In this document: positions 23,913-33,382 of the stretch, piece after piece
Layout of the letters: each line of letters starts with the position of its first letter
How positions within the stretch are numbered: the first letter of the stretch is position 1
Assembly (NCBI RefSeq): GCF_000219605.1
Contig: NC_015740.1
Location: forward strand, 1,860,001-1,924,000
Length of the DNA: 64,000 bases
Direction: 5' to 3'
From: Stutzerimonas stutzeri
GTDB taxonomy: Bacteria > Pseudomonadota > Gammaproteobacteria > Pseudomonadales > Pseudomonadaceae
Notes under the pieces: generated by a model
The model's input: the letters and a program-made list of their open reading frames with translations, nothing else
What the model was told of the DNA's origin: nothing
The model's database searches: none
Position numbers and translations under genes: made by a program

Positions 23913-24428
23913 TCAAAAGCTGTCGGTAGAGGTGAACAGGCCGACGCGCAAGCCTTCGGCACTGTAGATCTCGCGGCCATCAACGCTGACCGTGCCATCG
24001 GCGATGCCGAGGATCAGCGAGCGGTTGATGGTGCGCTTGATATGGATGTTGTAGGTGACCTTCTTGGCGGTCGGCAGCACCTGGCCGAAGAACTTGACTT
24101 CGCCGGAACCCAGTGCACGCCCGCGGCCAGGGTTGCCCTGCCAGCCGAGGTAGAAGCCGAGCAGCTGCCACATGGCATCGAGACCGAGGCAGCCGGGCAT
24201 GACCGGATCGCCTTCGAAGTGGCAAGCGAAGAACCAGAGATCAGGGTTGATATCCAGCTCGGCGACCAGCTCGCCCTTGCCATACTTGCCGCCCACTTCA
24301 CTGATGTGAACGATACGATCGACCATCAGCATGTTCGGCGCGGGCAGTTGCGCATTACCGGGACCGAAGAGTTCGCCGCGGCTGCAACGAAGCAGGTCTT
24401 CCCGAGTAAAGGCGTGTTGTTTGGTCAT
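23913..24428 (-). CDS. fabA: 3-hydroxydecanoyl-ACP dehydratase / trans-2-decenoyl-ACP isomerase
   Basis: Bifunctional hotdog enzyme that introduces the cis double bond in anaerobic-type unsaturated fatty acid synthesis. 171 residues as in E. coli. Catalytic H70 in [12 protein letters not shown] and D84 in [11 protein letters not shown], both at the expected numbering. Transcribed with fabB. The promoter lies in the 416-bp gap shared with divergent gpsA; I could not identify a FabR/DesT-type operator with confidence. Confidence 0.98.
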   Translation of the reverse strand: MTKQHAFTREDLLRCSRGELFGPGNAQLPAPNMLMVDRIVHISEVGGKYGKGELVAELDINPDLWFFACHFEGDPVMPGCLGLDAMWQLLGFYLGWQGNPGRGRALGSGEVKFFGQVLPTAKKVTYNIHIKRTINRSLILGIADGTVSVDGREIYSAEGLRVGLFTSTDSF

Positions 24429-24797
24429 GCGTATTCCTCAATGGGCCCCGCGAAGGGCTTTGCTGCTTACATACCGGGCCCGAGTTCGAGGCCTGATCAT
24501 CAAGACTAGTCATAGACTGTCGCGTTGTGGCTAAAGTCACAGCCTGACAACAGCGACGCCATTCACCCGTACCTGCGGCTGAAGGACGCAAAGACAGAAT
24601 CGGGCGGCTACTTTAACACTCCTGAAAGGCTAACGAGGACCTTGCGACAGCTTGTCCTCTATAGACAATCGTTGCAGTGACGGTTGCATGGCCCGGGTGA
24701 ATCGTTTTCCAGGCGTGTCCGCCGACGCCGGATGCAACTGTAACCGGATGATTTCACAGGGGCTTGCTGTTGCGCTGTTCGCTGCGGACGCGAAACG
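24429..24797. other. Divergent intergenic region fabA-gpsA
   Basis: About 370 bp without a supported gene, lying between divergent fabA and gpsA. Apart from the gpsA -10 box at its right end I see no clear operator, repeat or RNA signature. It must hold the fabAB promoter. Confidence 0.5.
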
Positions 24798-24803
24798 TAT
24801 AAT
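24798..24803 (+). promoter_or_regulatory. Sigma-70 -10 box of gpsA
   Basis: A perfect TATAAT 41 bp before the gpsA ATG at 24845. The -35 region at the right spacing (CTGTTC) is weak. Confidence 0.55.
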
Positions 24804-24844
24804 GCCTCGCACTGCCATTTCGGATGGCCCACGACGGAACCCTC

Positions 24845-25867
24845 ATGACACGACAGCAACCCATTGCGGTACTCGGCGGCGGCAGTTTCGGTACCGCGAT
24901 TGCCAATCTGCTGGCCGAAAACGGTCACCACGTCCTGCTCTGGATGCGCGATGCCGAACAGGCCGAAAGCATCCGTACCCTGAGGCAGAACCCGCGCTAC
25001 CTCAAAGGTGTCGAGATCCTTCCGCTGGTGGAGCCGACCACCGATCTGTCTTCCACTCTCGATGCGTGCGAGTTGGTCTTCGTCGCGCTGCCGTCCAGCG
25101 CGTTGCGCCAGGCGCTGCAGCCGTTCGCGACGCAGTTGGGGGGCAAGATGCTGGTCAGCACCACCAAGGGCATCGAGGCCGAGAGTTTCATGCTGATGAG
25201 TCAGATCCTCGAGCAGATCGCGCCCCAGGCGCGCATCGGTGTGCTCTCCGGGCCGAACCTGGCGCGCGAAGTCGCCGAGCACGCGCTGACCGCGACGGTG
25301 GTCGCCAGTCAGGACGAGGCCTTGTGCCGCCATGTGCAGAAGGTGCTGCATGGGCGAACCTTTCGTGTGTATGCCAGCTCCGACCGTTTCGGTGTCGAGC
25401 TGGGCGGCGCACTGAAGAATGTCTACGCGATCATGGCGGGCATGGCGGCGGCGCTGGGCATGGGCGAGAACACGCGCAGCATGCTGATCACCCGGGCGCT
25501 GGCGGAGATGACGCGATTCGCCGTAAAGCTCGGCGCCAACCCCATGACCTTTCTCGGCCTCGCCGGGGTCGGCGATCTGATCGTCACCTGCACCTCGTCG
25601 AAGAGTCGCAACTTCCAGGTCGGCTATGCGCTTGGCGAGGGGCTCAGTCTCGACGAGGCGGTTTCACGGCTGGGCGAGGTTGCCGAAGGCGTGAACACCA
25701 TCAAGGTGCTCAAGTGCAAGGCCGAGGAACTGCAGGTCTATATGCCACTGGTCGCCGGCCTGCATGCCATCCTGTTCGAGGGGCGTACGCTCGATCAGAT
25801 CATTGGCGTGCTGATGCGTGGCGAACCCAAGACCGATGTGGATTTCATTTCAACCGACGGATTCTGA
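24845..25867 (+). CDS. gpsA: Glycerol-3-phosphate dehydrogenase [NAD(P)+]
   Basis: Makes sn-glycerol-3-phosphate from dihydroxyacetone phosphate for phospholipid synthesis; cytoplasmic. 340 residues from ATG 24845, the start that places the dinucleotide-binding motif [19 protein letters not shown] at the N-terminus (an earlier in-frame Met at 24824 adds seven residues). Catalytic lysine K191 in [14 protein letters not shown], and the family stretch [19 protein letters not shown]. Placed next to fabAB, linking fatty acid and glycerolipid synthesis. Followed 9 bp later by the DUF4389 gene. Confidence 0.97.
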   Translation: MTRQQPIAVLGGGSFGTAIANLLAENGHHVLLWMRDAEQAESIRTLRQNPRYLKGVEILPLVEPTTDLSSTLDACELVFVALPSSALRQALQPFATQLGGKMLVSTTKGIEAESFMLMSQILEQIAPQARIGVLSGPNLAREVAEHALTATVVASQDEALCRHVQKVLHGRTFRVYASSDRFGVELGGALKNVYAIMAGMAAALGMGENTRSMLITRALAEMTRFAVKLGANPMTFLGLAGVGDLIVTCTSSKSRNFQVGYALGEGLSLDEAVSRLGEVAEGVNTIKVLKCKAEELQVYMPLVAGLHAILFEGRTLDQIIGVLMRGEPKTDVDFISTDGF

Positions 25868-25876
25868 GCCGAGGCT

Positions 25877-26239
25877 ATGTCCATGAACCAATCGAATCAG
25901 GCTACGGAGCGCGAATCGCTGATTCTGCGGGCCGTCTGGATGCTGATCTTCTTCTTCGTCTGGCAACTGGCCGAGTTGGCGCTGCTGGTGGTCGTGGTGC
26001 TGCAGCTGGTGATGCGCCTGGTCAAGGGGAACGCCGACTCCAGCCTGCAGGGCTTCGGCGACAGTCTGAGCCAGTACATTGCGCAGATCGGTCGTTTCGC
26101 CACCTTCAATACCGAGCGCAAGCCCTGGCCGTTGTCGGATTGGCCCACACCACGCCCAGCGGATGTGGAACTGGTCACGCCGGTGCCGCCGGCTGCGCCC
26201 AGTGAATCGAATGACTCTCAACAAGGCCCTACGGCATGA
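25877..26239 (+). CDS. DUF4389 family membrane protein
   Basis: 120 residues with one long hydrophobic region (about 18-48, RAVWMLIFFFVWQLAELALLV and on), an amphipathic middle ending in LQGFGDSLSQYIAQIGRFATFNTERKPWPLSDWP, and a Pro/Ala/Ser-rich tail. This is the DUF4389 pattern; function unknown. It lies 9 bp after gpsA and overlaps sixA by four bases (ATGA), so it is probably in an operon with both. Met 25883 is an alternative start. Confidence 0.8.
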   Translation: MSMNQSNQATERESLILRAVWMLIFFFVWQLAELALLVVVVLQLVMRLVKGNADSSLQGFGDSLSQYIAQIGRFATFNTERKPWPLSDWPTPRPADVELVTPVPPAAPSESNDSQQGPTA

Positions 26240-26694
26240 GGCTCTGGTTGCTGCGTCATGGCGAGGCCGAACCACGCGCACGTACGGATGCCGAGCGCAA
26301 CCTGACCGAGGGAGGCCGGCGTGACGTGCGCCGCAGCGCCACTTTTCTGCGCGGCAAGCCGCTGCAGGTAGTGCTGGTCAGCCCCTACCAGCGTGCACAG
26401 CAGACCGCGGATGAGGTCTGCAAGGCACTGGGTTTCAGCGGCCGGCGGGAAACCGTGGACTGGGCCACGCCCGAGTCGGATCTCGAAGAGGCCCTGCGAG
26501 CGCTCGATCTGCGCGGCGAGAGCGATCTGCTCCTGGTCACGCACCAGCCTTTCGTCGGCAACCTGGCCGGTTGGCTGGTCAACGGCAGTCATTCCGAGCC
26601 GCTGCCGATGGCGACGGCGTCGCTCGCCGAACTCGAAGGGGAAGCCATCGCGGGCGGGCTGATGCAGCTGGCGTCCTTGCACCATGTTGGTTAG
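26236..26694 (+). CDS. sixA: Phosphohistidine phosphatase SixA
   Basis: Histidine phosphatase superfamily enzyme that removes phosphate from histidine phosphotransfer proteins (in E. coli, the nitrogen PTS protein NPr). 152 residues. The catalytic motif LRHGEAE is at residues 6-12 with phosphorylated H8; VSPYQRAQQTADEV supplies a second conserved arginine; VTHQPFVGNLAGWLV supplies the second catalytic histidine. Starts inside the stop of the DUF4389 gene (ATGA overlap). Confidence 0.92.
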   Translation: MRLWLLRHGEAEPRARTDAERNLTEGGRRDVRRSATFLRGKPLQVVLVSPYQRAQQTADEVCKALGFSGRRETVDWATPESDLEEALRALDLRGESDLLLVTHQPFVGNLAGWLVNGSHSEPLPMATASLAELEGEAIAGGLMQLASLHHVG

Positions 26695-26770
26695 GGTTGG
26701 TCGGGTCCGCTTGGTCATGCGTGGTCACAGCGGCATCCCAGAACAACAATAGCCCTCAGGAGTATGCGCC

Positions 26771-27214
26771 TTGAGCATCTGGCACCGTCAGCCCGACCTG
26801 GAAGAGCTTCACAGCACTCGCAAGAACACCATCACCGATCTGCTGGATATCCGCTTCGAGTCCTTCGATGACTCGTCCATCACCGCAAGCATGCCGGTCG
26901 ATGCTCGCACCCATCAGCCGTATGGCCTGCTGCATGGCGGCGCCTCCGTGGTGCTGGCCGAGACCCTGGGTTCCATGGCCAGCTATCACTGCATCGACAC
27001 CAGCAAGTTCTATTGCGTGGGGCTCGAGGTCAATGCCAATCACCTGCGTGGCCTGCGCAGTGGACGGGTGACCGGGGTATGCCGGCCGGTGCATCTGGGG
27101 CGTTCGACCCATGTATGGGACATTCGCCTGAGCGGCGAGGACGGCAAGCCGAGCTGCATTTCCCGGCTGACCGTTGCAATCGTGCCGCTGGACAAGGGCC
27201 GATTACCGAGCTGA
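26771..27214 (+). CDS. Hotdog-fold thioesterase, YdiI/EntH type (TTG start)
   Basis: 147 residues from TTG 26771 with CAGGAG about eight bases upstream. Family core QPYGLLHGGASVVLAETLGSMASYH followed by GLEVNANHLRGLRSGRVTGVCRPVHLGRSTHVWDIRL. E. coli relatives hydrolyse 1,4-dihydroxy-2-naphthoyl-CoA (MenI/YdiI) or misloaded acyl groups on EntB (EntH). Pseudomonas uses ubiquinone, so a house-cleaning acyl-CoA role is more likely; this is inference. Confidence 0.87.
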   Translation: MSIWHRQPDLEELHSTRKNTITDLLDIRFESFDDSSITASMPVDARTHQPYGLLHGGASVVLAETLGSMASYHCIDTSKFYCVGLEVNANHLRGLRSGRVTGVCRPVHLGRSTHVWDIRLSGEDGKPSCISRLTVAIVPLDKGRLPS

Positions 27215-27344
27215 TCGCCGGCGGGCCGGACAATGCGGCCTGCTGATTGGCCTGAATGCCCTTCATTCGGCAGGGCTATGGCGATTGCCGCCTGCCGAGG
27301 GCTGCCAGACAATGAGGGCTCAGTCTGTCCGGCACCTTCAGTTC

Positions 27345-28157
27345 ATGTCGCAACCTATCTTTTTCGCTCATGCCAACGGCTTCCCCTCGGCGACCTATCG
27401 CAAGCTGTTCGAGGCCCTTGCGCCGGAATACCGGGTCGCGCACATGGATCGGCACGGACATGATCCGCGTTTCCCGGTGGACGATAACTGGAACAACCTG
27501 CTCGACGAGCTGTTCGAGCAGCTCGAAGGCCTGCGCGAACCGGTGTGGGGGGTCGGGCACTCGTTCGGCGGCATGCTGCACTACCGCGCCGCGCTGCTGC
27601 GGCCCGAGCTTTACCACGGCGTGGTCATGCTCGATTCACCGTTGCCGACCTGGTTCGACCAGACCGTCATCTGGGCTGCCAAGCGGCTGGGCTTCATCGA
27701 CCGGCTGACCCCGGCCGGCCGCACGCTCGGACGCCGCGAACAGTTCTCCAGCGCCGAGGAAGCGCGCGCCTATTTCGCCGGCAAGGCGCTGTTCAGCAGC
27801 TTCGATCCCGAATGCCTGGAGGCCTACATCGAACACGGCCTGGAGCCGGCGGGGCAGGGGCTGCGCCTGCGCTTCGATCCGCAGACCGAAATCAGCATCT
27901 ACCGCAGCGTGCCGCACCTCACGCCCGGCTGGCCGCCCGCGCTGAAGATTCCGTTGGCCATGGTGCGCGGCCGCGAGAGCCGTGTGGTACTGCCGCATCA
28001 TGCCTACCTGCTGCGGCTGATGGCCCGTGGCGAAGCGCATACGCTGTCCGGTGGCCACATGTTTCCGTTCGAGCGACCGCAGCAGACGGCCGAGAAGCTG
28101 CGCGAGCTGCTGGGGCGCTGGGATGCGTATCGCGAGTTGTCCCGGGGGGCGGCATGA
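27345..28157 (+). CDS. Alpha/beta hydrolase
   Basis: 270 residues from ATG 27345 (MSQPIFFAHANGFPSATY). Nucleophile S73 in the elbow GVGHSFGGML, oxyanion region HANGFPS, and a C-terminal histidine in SGGHMFPFERP. The HANGFP N-terminus is a recognisable Pseudomonas alpha/beta hydrolase subgroup; substrate unknown. It overlaps the next hydrolase gene by four bases (ATGA), so the two are coupled. Confidence 0.85.
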   Translation: MSQPIFFAHANGFPSATYRKLFEALAPEYRVAHMDRHGHDPRFPVDDNWNNLLDELFEQLEGLREPVWGVGHSFGGMLHYRAALLRPELYHGVVMLDSPLPTWFDQTVIWAAKRLGFIDRLTPAGRTLGRREQFSSAEEARAYFAGKALFSSFDPECLEAYIEHGLEPAGQGLRLRFDPQTEISIYRSVPHLTPGWPPALKIPLAMVRGRESRVVLPHHAYLLRLMARGEAHTLSGGHMFPFERPQQTAEKLRELLGRWDAYRELSRGAA

Positions 28158-29011
28158 GTATGTTGTTCGAAGAGGTCCGGCTGAGCCTGCCTCATCTGGA
28201 GGTGGCGGCGCACCTGTACGGACCTGAAGACGGCAAGCCGGTCATCGCGCTGCACGGCTGGCTGGACAACGCCGCCACCTTCAGTCGGCTGGCCCCGCGC
28301 CTGCAAGGGCTGCGCATCGTCGCGCTCGACCTGCCGGGGCATGGCCATTCGGACCACCGACCGGCCGGCGCGGGGTACAACATCTGGGACTATGCCCACG
28401 ATGTGCTGCAGGTCGCCGAGCAGTTCGGCTGGAAGCGCTTTTCCCTGCTCGGGCACTCCATGGGCGCGATCGTCTCGGTGCTGCTCGCCGGTGCCTTGCC
28501 AGCGCGCATCGAGCGCCTGGCATTGATCGACGGCGCCATCCCCTATACCGGCGAGGCGGACGGCGCGCCGCAGAAACTCGGTGCCGCGCTCGAGGCATTG
28601 CTGGCCGTGGACGACAAGCGCAAGCCCGTCTATTCCACGTTCGACAAAGCCGTGCAGGCGCGCATGAAAGGCGTCGGCGCGGTCAGTCGCGAGGCGGCCG
28701 AGCGTTTGGCGCAGCGCGGACTGATGCCGGTGCCCGGCGGTTACACCTGGCGAACCGACGCGCGTCTGATGCTGCCTTCAGCCATGCGGCTGACCCGTGC
28801 CCACGCGCTGGCATTCGTCCGGCAGGTCGCCTGCCCCAGCAGTCTGGTGCTGGCCGAGCAGGGGCTGATGATCCAGCCGGAGCTGCGAGAACTGGTCGAC
28901 GGGCTGCCCTTCGCGGTGCAGCGCCTGCCCGGTGGCCATCACCTGCATCTGGATGACGAGCCGGGCGCCGAAGCGGTTGCTGCAGTGTTCAACGCCTTCT
29001 TCCACGGCTGA
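28154..29011 (+). CDS. Alpha/beta hydrolase
   Basis: 285 residues from ATG 28154, overlapping the stop of the upstream hydrolase. ALHGWLDNAATF is the oxyanion strand, S102 in LLGHSMGAIV is the nucleophile, and LPGGHHLHLDD supplies the C-terminal histidine. It resembles the serine hydrolase-like group (related to human SERHL) by the HGWLDNA motif. A longer in-frame extension back to 27545 is only a shadow of the upstream gene. Substrate unknown. Confidence 0.86.
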   Translation: MSMLFEEVRLSLPHLEVAAHLYGPEDGKPVIALHGWLDNAATFSRLAPRLQGLRIVALDLPGHGHSDHRPAGAGYNIWDYAHDVLQVAEQFGWKRFSLLGHSMGAIVSVLLAGALPARIERLALIDGAIPYTGEADGAPQKLGAALEALLAVDDKRKPVYSTFDKAVQARMKGVGAVSREAAERLAQRGLMPVPGGYTWRTDARLMLPSAMRLTRAHALAFVRQVACPSSLVLAEQGLMIQPELRELVDGLPFAVQRLPGGHHLHLDDEPGAEAVAAVFNAFFHG

Positions 29012-29227
29012 GATCAGCCAAGCGTTGCAATACTCTCTCGCAAAGCCTTGCTTGACTTGCTTTTGCCAACTGGCGAGGCTGGACGGCAACGTTCCCAGCC
29101 GAGTCAGCGCAATGATCGAATGCTCCACCGTCGCAACGCTCGCTGGCCAAGCCCTTGCGCTTGACCTGGGCTTGCCGCAGCCGCCGAGTTCAGGCGAACA
29201 GTCGAAGGTGATCCGTTGAGGAGTTTT

Positions 29228-30046
29228 ATGCGACGTGCATGGATGGCCGCACCGGCTTTGTTTCTGTCCGCTGCTGCAATCGCGGCCGATGTGGCCGGCA
29301 GTGCTGATCTCGAGCGTGTGCCGCGCTTCGCCCAAGCGCAGATCATCGACTACCGGCAGTCCACCGTTCAGGAACGCATCTACCCGCAGGACTCCATACG
29401 TCGCATCAGTGGCAACCTGCGCATGGCCGCTCAGGTGGTCGCCTCTGGTCGACTGACCGCCGTGACTTACCAGCTGCCGGCTTCGCACACTGGCATCGAG
29501 GCCTTCACCCAGGCCCGCGGCGACCTGCTGGAGCAGGGTGCCGAACTGTTGTTCTGGTGCGAAGGGCGCGAATGCGGCTCCAGCAGCCTGTGGGCCAACG
29601 CCATCTTCGGCAAATCCATGCTCTACGGGCCGGAAGCGCAGCAGGCCTATCTACTGGCTCGCCTGCCAGAAGGGGAAACCGAGGGACAGGACGACCTGAT
29701 CGCGCTATACGGCGTGACCCGCGGCAATGGTCGGCCCTACCTGCATGTCGAGCAGCTGCAACCCGACGAGCCGCTGGCCCAGGTGCTGCCCACCGCGGCG
29801 ACCCTGCTGCGTCAGCTGCGCAGCACTGGCGAGCTGCGCCTGCCACGCCTGGCTGATCAGCCGACTGCCGAGTGGGGCGAGCTGCTGGCCAATGTCCTTC
29901 GTCTGGACAGCACGACGCGCATCAGTCTCGCGGGGCAGGGCGCCGCAGCATGGCGAGAGGCGCTGATCGCCGAGCGCATCCGCGGCGGGCGACTGGAAGT
30001 CGACGAGTCGCAGGAGTCGGGACTGCTGATCCGCCTATTGCGCTGA
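29228..30046 (+). CDS. DUF4892 family periplasmic protein
   Basis: 272 residues from ATG 29228 with TGAGGAG just upstream. The signal peptide WMAAPALFLSAAAIAADV has likely cleavage after AIA. The mature part begins with DLERVPRFAQAQIIDYRQS and contains LLFWCEGRECGSSSLWANAIFGKSMLYGPE, a cysteine pair typical of DUF4892 proteins, and has a C-terminal half predicted as helical. Function unknown. Followed by a clear terminator. Confidence 0.8.
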   Translation: MRRAWMAAPALFLSAAAIAADVAGSADLERVPRFAQAQIIDYRQSTVQERIYPQDSIRRISGNLRMAAQVVASGRLTAVTYQLPASHTGIEAFTQARGDLLEQGAELLFWCEGRECGSSSLWANAIFGKSMLYGPEAQQAYLLARLPEGETEGQDDLIALYGVTRGNGRPYLHVEQLQPDEPLAQVLPTAATLLRQLRSTGELRLPRLADQPTAEWGELLANVLRLDSTTRISLAGQGAAAWREALIAERIRGGRLEVDESQESGLLIRLLR

Positions 30047-30078
30047 CACGGCATTGCGGCTGCAATAGCCGACTCTGT

Positions 30079-30114
30079 CGACGCACCCAATGCATAGGGT
30101 GCGTCGGTATTTTT
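30079..30114 (+). terminator. Rho-independent terminator after the DUF4892 gene
   Basis: A perfect 10-bp stem CGACGCACCC (30079-30088) with GGGTGCGTCG (30097-30106), then GTATTTTT. Confidence 0.85.
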
Positions 30115-30131
30115 GCGTAGAGTAATTTCCC

Positions 30132-31226
30132 ATGCTCAACAATGATCGCCTGCTTGCGCAGATCCTGCTGCTCGGCTTGCTGGCAGCCTGTCTCTGGGTG
30201 TTGGCGCCTTTTGCGTCGGCCTTGTTCTGGGCCGCCGTGCTGGCATTCGCCAGCTGGCCGGTGATGCGCCTGCTGACCCGCTGGCTGAACGGCAACGCCA
30301 CGCTCGCGGCGGGGCTGCTCACCTTCAGCTGGATGGTGCTGGTGGCCGTGCCACTGGTATGGCTGGGGTTCAACATCGCCGATCAGATTCGCGACGCCAA
30401 CGCGCTGCTGCACGACCTGCAGGTCGAAGGGTTGCCGCCTGCGCCGGAATGGCTCGGTGAGCTGCCGTTGATCGGTGATTCGCTGGTGAACTTCTGGAAC
30501 ACGGTGGACGAGCAGGGCACCGCACTGATCGCCAGCATCAGGCCTTATATCGGCCAGGTCGCCAACTGGCTGCTGGTGCGCAGCGCGCGGATCGGCGGCG
30601 GCATGCTCGAATTGGCACTGAGCCTGGTGCTGGTGTTCTTCTTCTATCGTGACGGGCCACGGCTGTCGGCCTTCGTGCACAGTCTGCTGCACCGGCTGAT
30701 CGGTGATCGAGCCGACCATTACCTCGAACTCGTGGCCGGAACGGTGCAGCGAGTCGTCAACGGGGTGATCGGGACGGCCGCGGCGCAGGCGATTCTGGCC
30801 TACATCGGTTTCCTCATCGCCGGCATTCCGGGCGCACTGGTGCTGGGTCTACTGACCTTCGCCTGCAGCTTCATCATGGTACCCCCGCTGATCTGGGGGC
30901 CGGCAGTCGCCTGGCTGGCCTGGCAGGGCGACTACGGCATGGCGGTGTTCCTCGGCATCTGGGGCATGTTCGTCATCAGCGGCGTGGACAACGTGCTCAA
31001 GCCCTATCTCATCAGCCGGGGCGGCAACCTGCCGCTGGTGGTGGTGCTGCTCGGGGTATTCGGCGGCATCCTGGCCTTCGGCTTCATGGGACTGTTCCTC
31101 GGTCCGACGCTACTCGCGGTCGCCTACAGTCTGCTCGGCGACTGGCTGATCAAGGAGGTGCCGCAGATGCCGACCCATGAGTCGACACAGCTTCCAGGCG
31201 AGTCGCGCGAGTCGGTCGGCCCGTAG
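30132..31226 (+). CDS. AI-2E transporter / PerM family membrane protein
   Basis: 364 residues with about seven membrane segments: two at the N-terminus (about 9-28, 33-50), one at about 60-80, one near 155-175, and a C-terminal cluster. Family motifs include FYRDGPRL, LPLVVVLLGVFGGILAFGFMGLFLGP and a final GDWLIKE. These proteins (YdiK, PerM, TqsA) are permeases; the name comes from TqsA export of autoinducer-2, and the substrate of most members is unknown. Starts 18 bp after a terminator, so it should have its own promoter; none is obvious. Confidence 0.88.
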   Translation: MLNNDRLLAQILLLGLLAACLWVLAPFASALFWAAVLAFASWPVMRLLTRWLNGNATLAAGLLTFSWMVLVAVPLVWLGFNIADQIRDANALLHDLQVEGLPPAPEWLGELPLIGDSLVNFWNTVDEQGTALIASIRPYIGQVANWLLVRSARIGGGMLELALSLVLVFFFYRDGPRLSAFVHSLLHRLIGDRADHYLELVAGTVQRVVNGVIGTAAAQAILAYIGFLIAGIPGALVLGLLTFACSFIMVPPLIWGPAVAWLAWQGDYGMAVFLGIWGMFVISGVDNVLKPYLISRGGNLPLVVVLLGVFGGILAFGFMGLFLGPTLLAVAYSLLGDWLIKEVPQMPTHESTQLPGESRESVGP

Positions 31227-31239
31227 CGTCAGGCTGCGC

Positions 31240-32226
31240 TCACTGCTCCTCTTCGTAACGCACCAGCGCGTCATGGGCGACGATGCGCCCGAGGGCGATC
31301 AGCTCGGGCGCCTTGTAGAACTCGTAGAAGCGACAGGCGCGCTTGGGGATGTTGACCAGCACGTTGGGCGGGTAGCCGGCGATCTTGTACTGCGCCAGCG
31401 ATGACTGCATGACGTCGAAACTCTGGTTGATCAGCTCCAGCAGCGAGGCCGGCCCGGTCACGTCGACCACCGTTGCACCTTCAGCGGATTTCGGTGCACT
31501 GCGGCTGGTTGGCGCCGCCGGTGGCTGGTCGCCGCGCAGCAACTCGCCGGCGCGGATGTCGTCGAGTTCGGCCAGGGCGGTCTCCTCCTTGCGCCAAAAG
31601 GGCAGGTGCGAACTGATCGAACTCATGATCGTGTCGAAGCGTCCGGGGCGCTCGATCTCCGGCAGCGGGTACTGCTTGTGGTTGTTGGCGTTGAGGTTGA
31701 CCGCGATGATCATGTCGCAGTGCGCCGACACCACCGGGACGATGGGCAGAGGATTGAGCAGGCCGCCGTCGACCAGCATGCGGTTACCCTGCATCACCGG
31801 GGTGAACAGGCTGGGAATGGCGGCGGAGGCGCGCATCGCCAGCTCCAGGCTGCCTTCCTGGAACCAGATTTCCTGCTGGTTGGTGAGGTCGGTGGCAACG
31901 GCGGTGAAGGGGATCGGCAGGTCCTCGATGCAGATCTTGCCGACCATGTCGCGGATCCGACCGAACACCTTTTCGCCGCGGATCGCCCCCAGGCTGAAGC
32001 TGGGATCGACCAGGCGCAGCAGATCCAGGTAGTCCAGGCTCTCGATCCAGGCGCGATACTCGTCGAGCTTGCCCGCCGCGTAGATGCCGCCAACCACGGC
32101 GCCCATGGAGCAGCCGGCGATGCAGGCGATCTCGTAGCCACGCGCTTCCAGCTCCTCGATCACGCCGATGTGCGCATAGCCCCGCGCACCGCCGGATCCC
32201 AATACCAGTGCAACTCTCTTGCTCAT
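31240..32226 (-). CDS. Patatin-like phospholipase (RssA-like)
   Basis: 328 residues. Ser/Asp-dyad lipid acyl hydrolase: oxyanion motif GSGGARGYAHIG (10-21), nucleophile S40 in AGCSMGA and D153 in LVDGGLLNP. The C-terminal part after about 210 is an extension ending with KRACRFYEFYKAPELI and may be a regulatory or membrane-association region. The substrate is probably phospholipid or another acyl ester. Convergent with the upstream permease gene, with a 13-bp gap between stops and no obvious terminator. Confidence 0.9.
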   Translation of the reverse strand: MSKRVALVLGSGGARGYAHIGVIEELEARGYEIACIAGCSMGAVVGGIYAAGKLDEYRAWIESLDYLDLLRLVDPSFSLGAIRGEKVFGRIRDMVGKICIEDLPIPFTAVATDLTNQQEIWFQEGSLELAMRASAAIPSLFTPVMQGNRMLVDGGLLNPLPIVPVVSAHCDMIIAVNLNANNHKQYPLPEIERPGRFDTIMSSISSHLPFWRKEETALAELDDIRAGELLRGDQPPAAPTSRSAPKSAEGATVVDVTGPASLLELINQSFDVMQSSLAQYKIAGYPPNVLVNIPKRACRFYEFYKAPELIALGRIVAHDALVRYEEEQ

Positions 32227-32302
32227 GCGGTTCTCCCTGTGGCATTGGCGATAGCTTCATGCCTGGCCGGCGAGCCTGCAAGGGCGAATGCGTGGCCGCC
32301 TT

Positions 32303-32311
32303 TGCTACAAT
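32303..32311 (+). promoter_or_regulatory. Extended -10 promoter of selD
   Basis: TGCTACAAT, an extended -10 element with no clear -35, 36 bp before the selD ATG. Confidence 0.45.
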
Positions 32312-32347
32312 CGCCGCCCGTTTGTGCACGTGTCACGAGAGAGTCCG

Positions 32348-33382
32348 ATGAGCGAACCGATCCGCCTCACCCAGTACAGTCACGGCGCCGGCTGCGGCTG
32401 CAAGATATCGCCCAAGGTGCTGGACGTGATTCTTGCCGGCAGTGGTGCGCAGAATCTCGATCCGCGTCTGTGGGTCGGCAACGCCTCGCGCGATGACGCG
32501 GCGGTCTATGGCATCGACGAGGAGCGTGGTGTGGTATCGACCACCGACTTCTTCATGCCCATCGTCGATGATCCCTTCGACTTCGGCCGCATCGCCGCCA
32601 CCAATGCCATCAGCGACATCTATGCCATGGGCGGCGACCCGCTGATGGCCATCGCGATCCTCGGTTGGCCGGTCAACGTGCTGCCGCCGGAAGTCGCCCG
32701 CGAAGTGATCGCCGGGGGCCGTGCCGTCTGCGATGCCGCCGGCATTCCGCTGGCCGGCGGGCACTCGATCGATGCGCCCGAGCCGATCTTCGGGCTGGCC
32801 GTCACCGGCCTGGTGAACAAGCGCCAGATGAAGCGTAACGACACCGCTACCGCCGGCTGCAAGCTGTACCTGACCAAGCCGCTGGGCATCGGTATCCTCA
32901 CCACCGCCGAGAAAAAGGCCAAGCTGCGCGTCGAGGACGTCGGCTTGGCCCGCGACTGGATGTGCACGCTGAACACCGCCGGCAGCCGCTTCGGCAAGCT
33001 TGAAGGCGTTCGTGCCATGACTGACGTGACCGGTTTCGGCCTGCTCGGCCATCTGGTGGAGATGGCCGATGGCAGCGGCCTGACCGCGGAGATCGAATAC
33101 GCCCGCGTACCGCGCCTGCCTGGCATCGAATACTACCTGGAGCAGGGCTGCGTACCGGGTGGCACCCAGCGCAATTTCGACAGCTACGGGGAGCGCATCG
33201 CCACGCTCGACGAGCGCCACAAACCTCTGCTTTGCGATCCGCAGACCAGTGGCGGGCTGTTGGTCGCCGTGGCGCCGGAGGGCGAGGCGGAGTTCCTCGC
33301 GGCCTGTGCCGAGCTCGGCCTTGCGCTGGAACCGATCGGCCAGCTGGTCGCCGCGCGTAGCCATGCGGTCGAGGTACGTTGA
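32348..33382 (+). CDS. selD: Selenide, water dikinase (selenophosphate synthetase)
   Basis: Makes selenophosphate from selenide and ATP, the selenium donor for selenocysteine and for 2-selenouridine in tRNA. 344 residues from ATG 32348. The N-terminal catalytic loop is HGAGCGCK with cysteine C16 and lysine K19, so this is a Cys rather than a Sec enzyme. Other family motifs: [33 protein letters not shown] and [11 protein letters not shown]. Overlaps mnmH by one base (TGATG); the pair is a dedicated tRNA selenation unit, and other users of selenophosphate are not in the window. Confidence 0.97.
   Translation: MSEPIRLTQYSHGAGCGCKISPKVLDVILAGSGAQNLDPRLWVGNASRDDAAVYGIDEERGVVSTTDFFMPIVDDPFDFGRIAATNAISDIYAMGGDPLMAIAILGWPVNVLPPEVAREVIAGGRAVCDAAGIPLAGGHSIDAPEPIFGLAVTGLVNKRQMKRNDTATAGCKLYLTKPLGIGILTTAEKKAKLRVEDVGLARDWMCTLNTAGSRFGKLEGVRAMTDVTGFGLLGHLVEMADGSGLTAEIEYARVPRLPGIEYYLEQGCVPGGTQRNFDSYGERIATLDERHKPLLCDPQTSGGLLVAVAPEGEAEFLAACAELGLALEPIGQLVAARSHAVEVR

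Noticed and set aside
22582..23967. 461-residue plus-strand reading frame opposite fabB
   Set aside because: Composition typical of antisense shadows; fabB is certain on the other strand.
32348..32420. Possible selenocysteine codon in selD
   Set aside because: The catalytic position is encoded by a Cys codon; there is no in-frame UGA.
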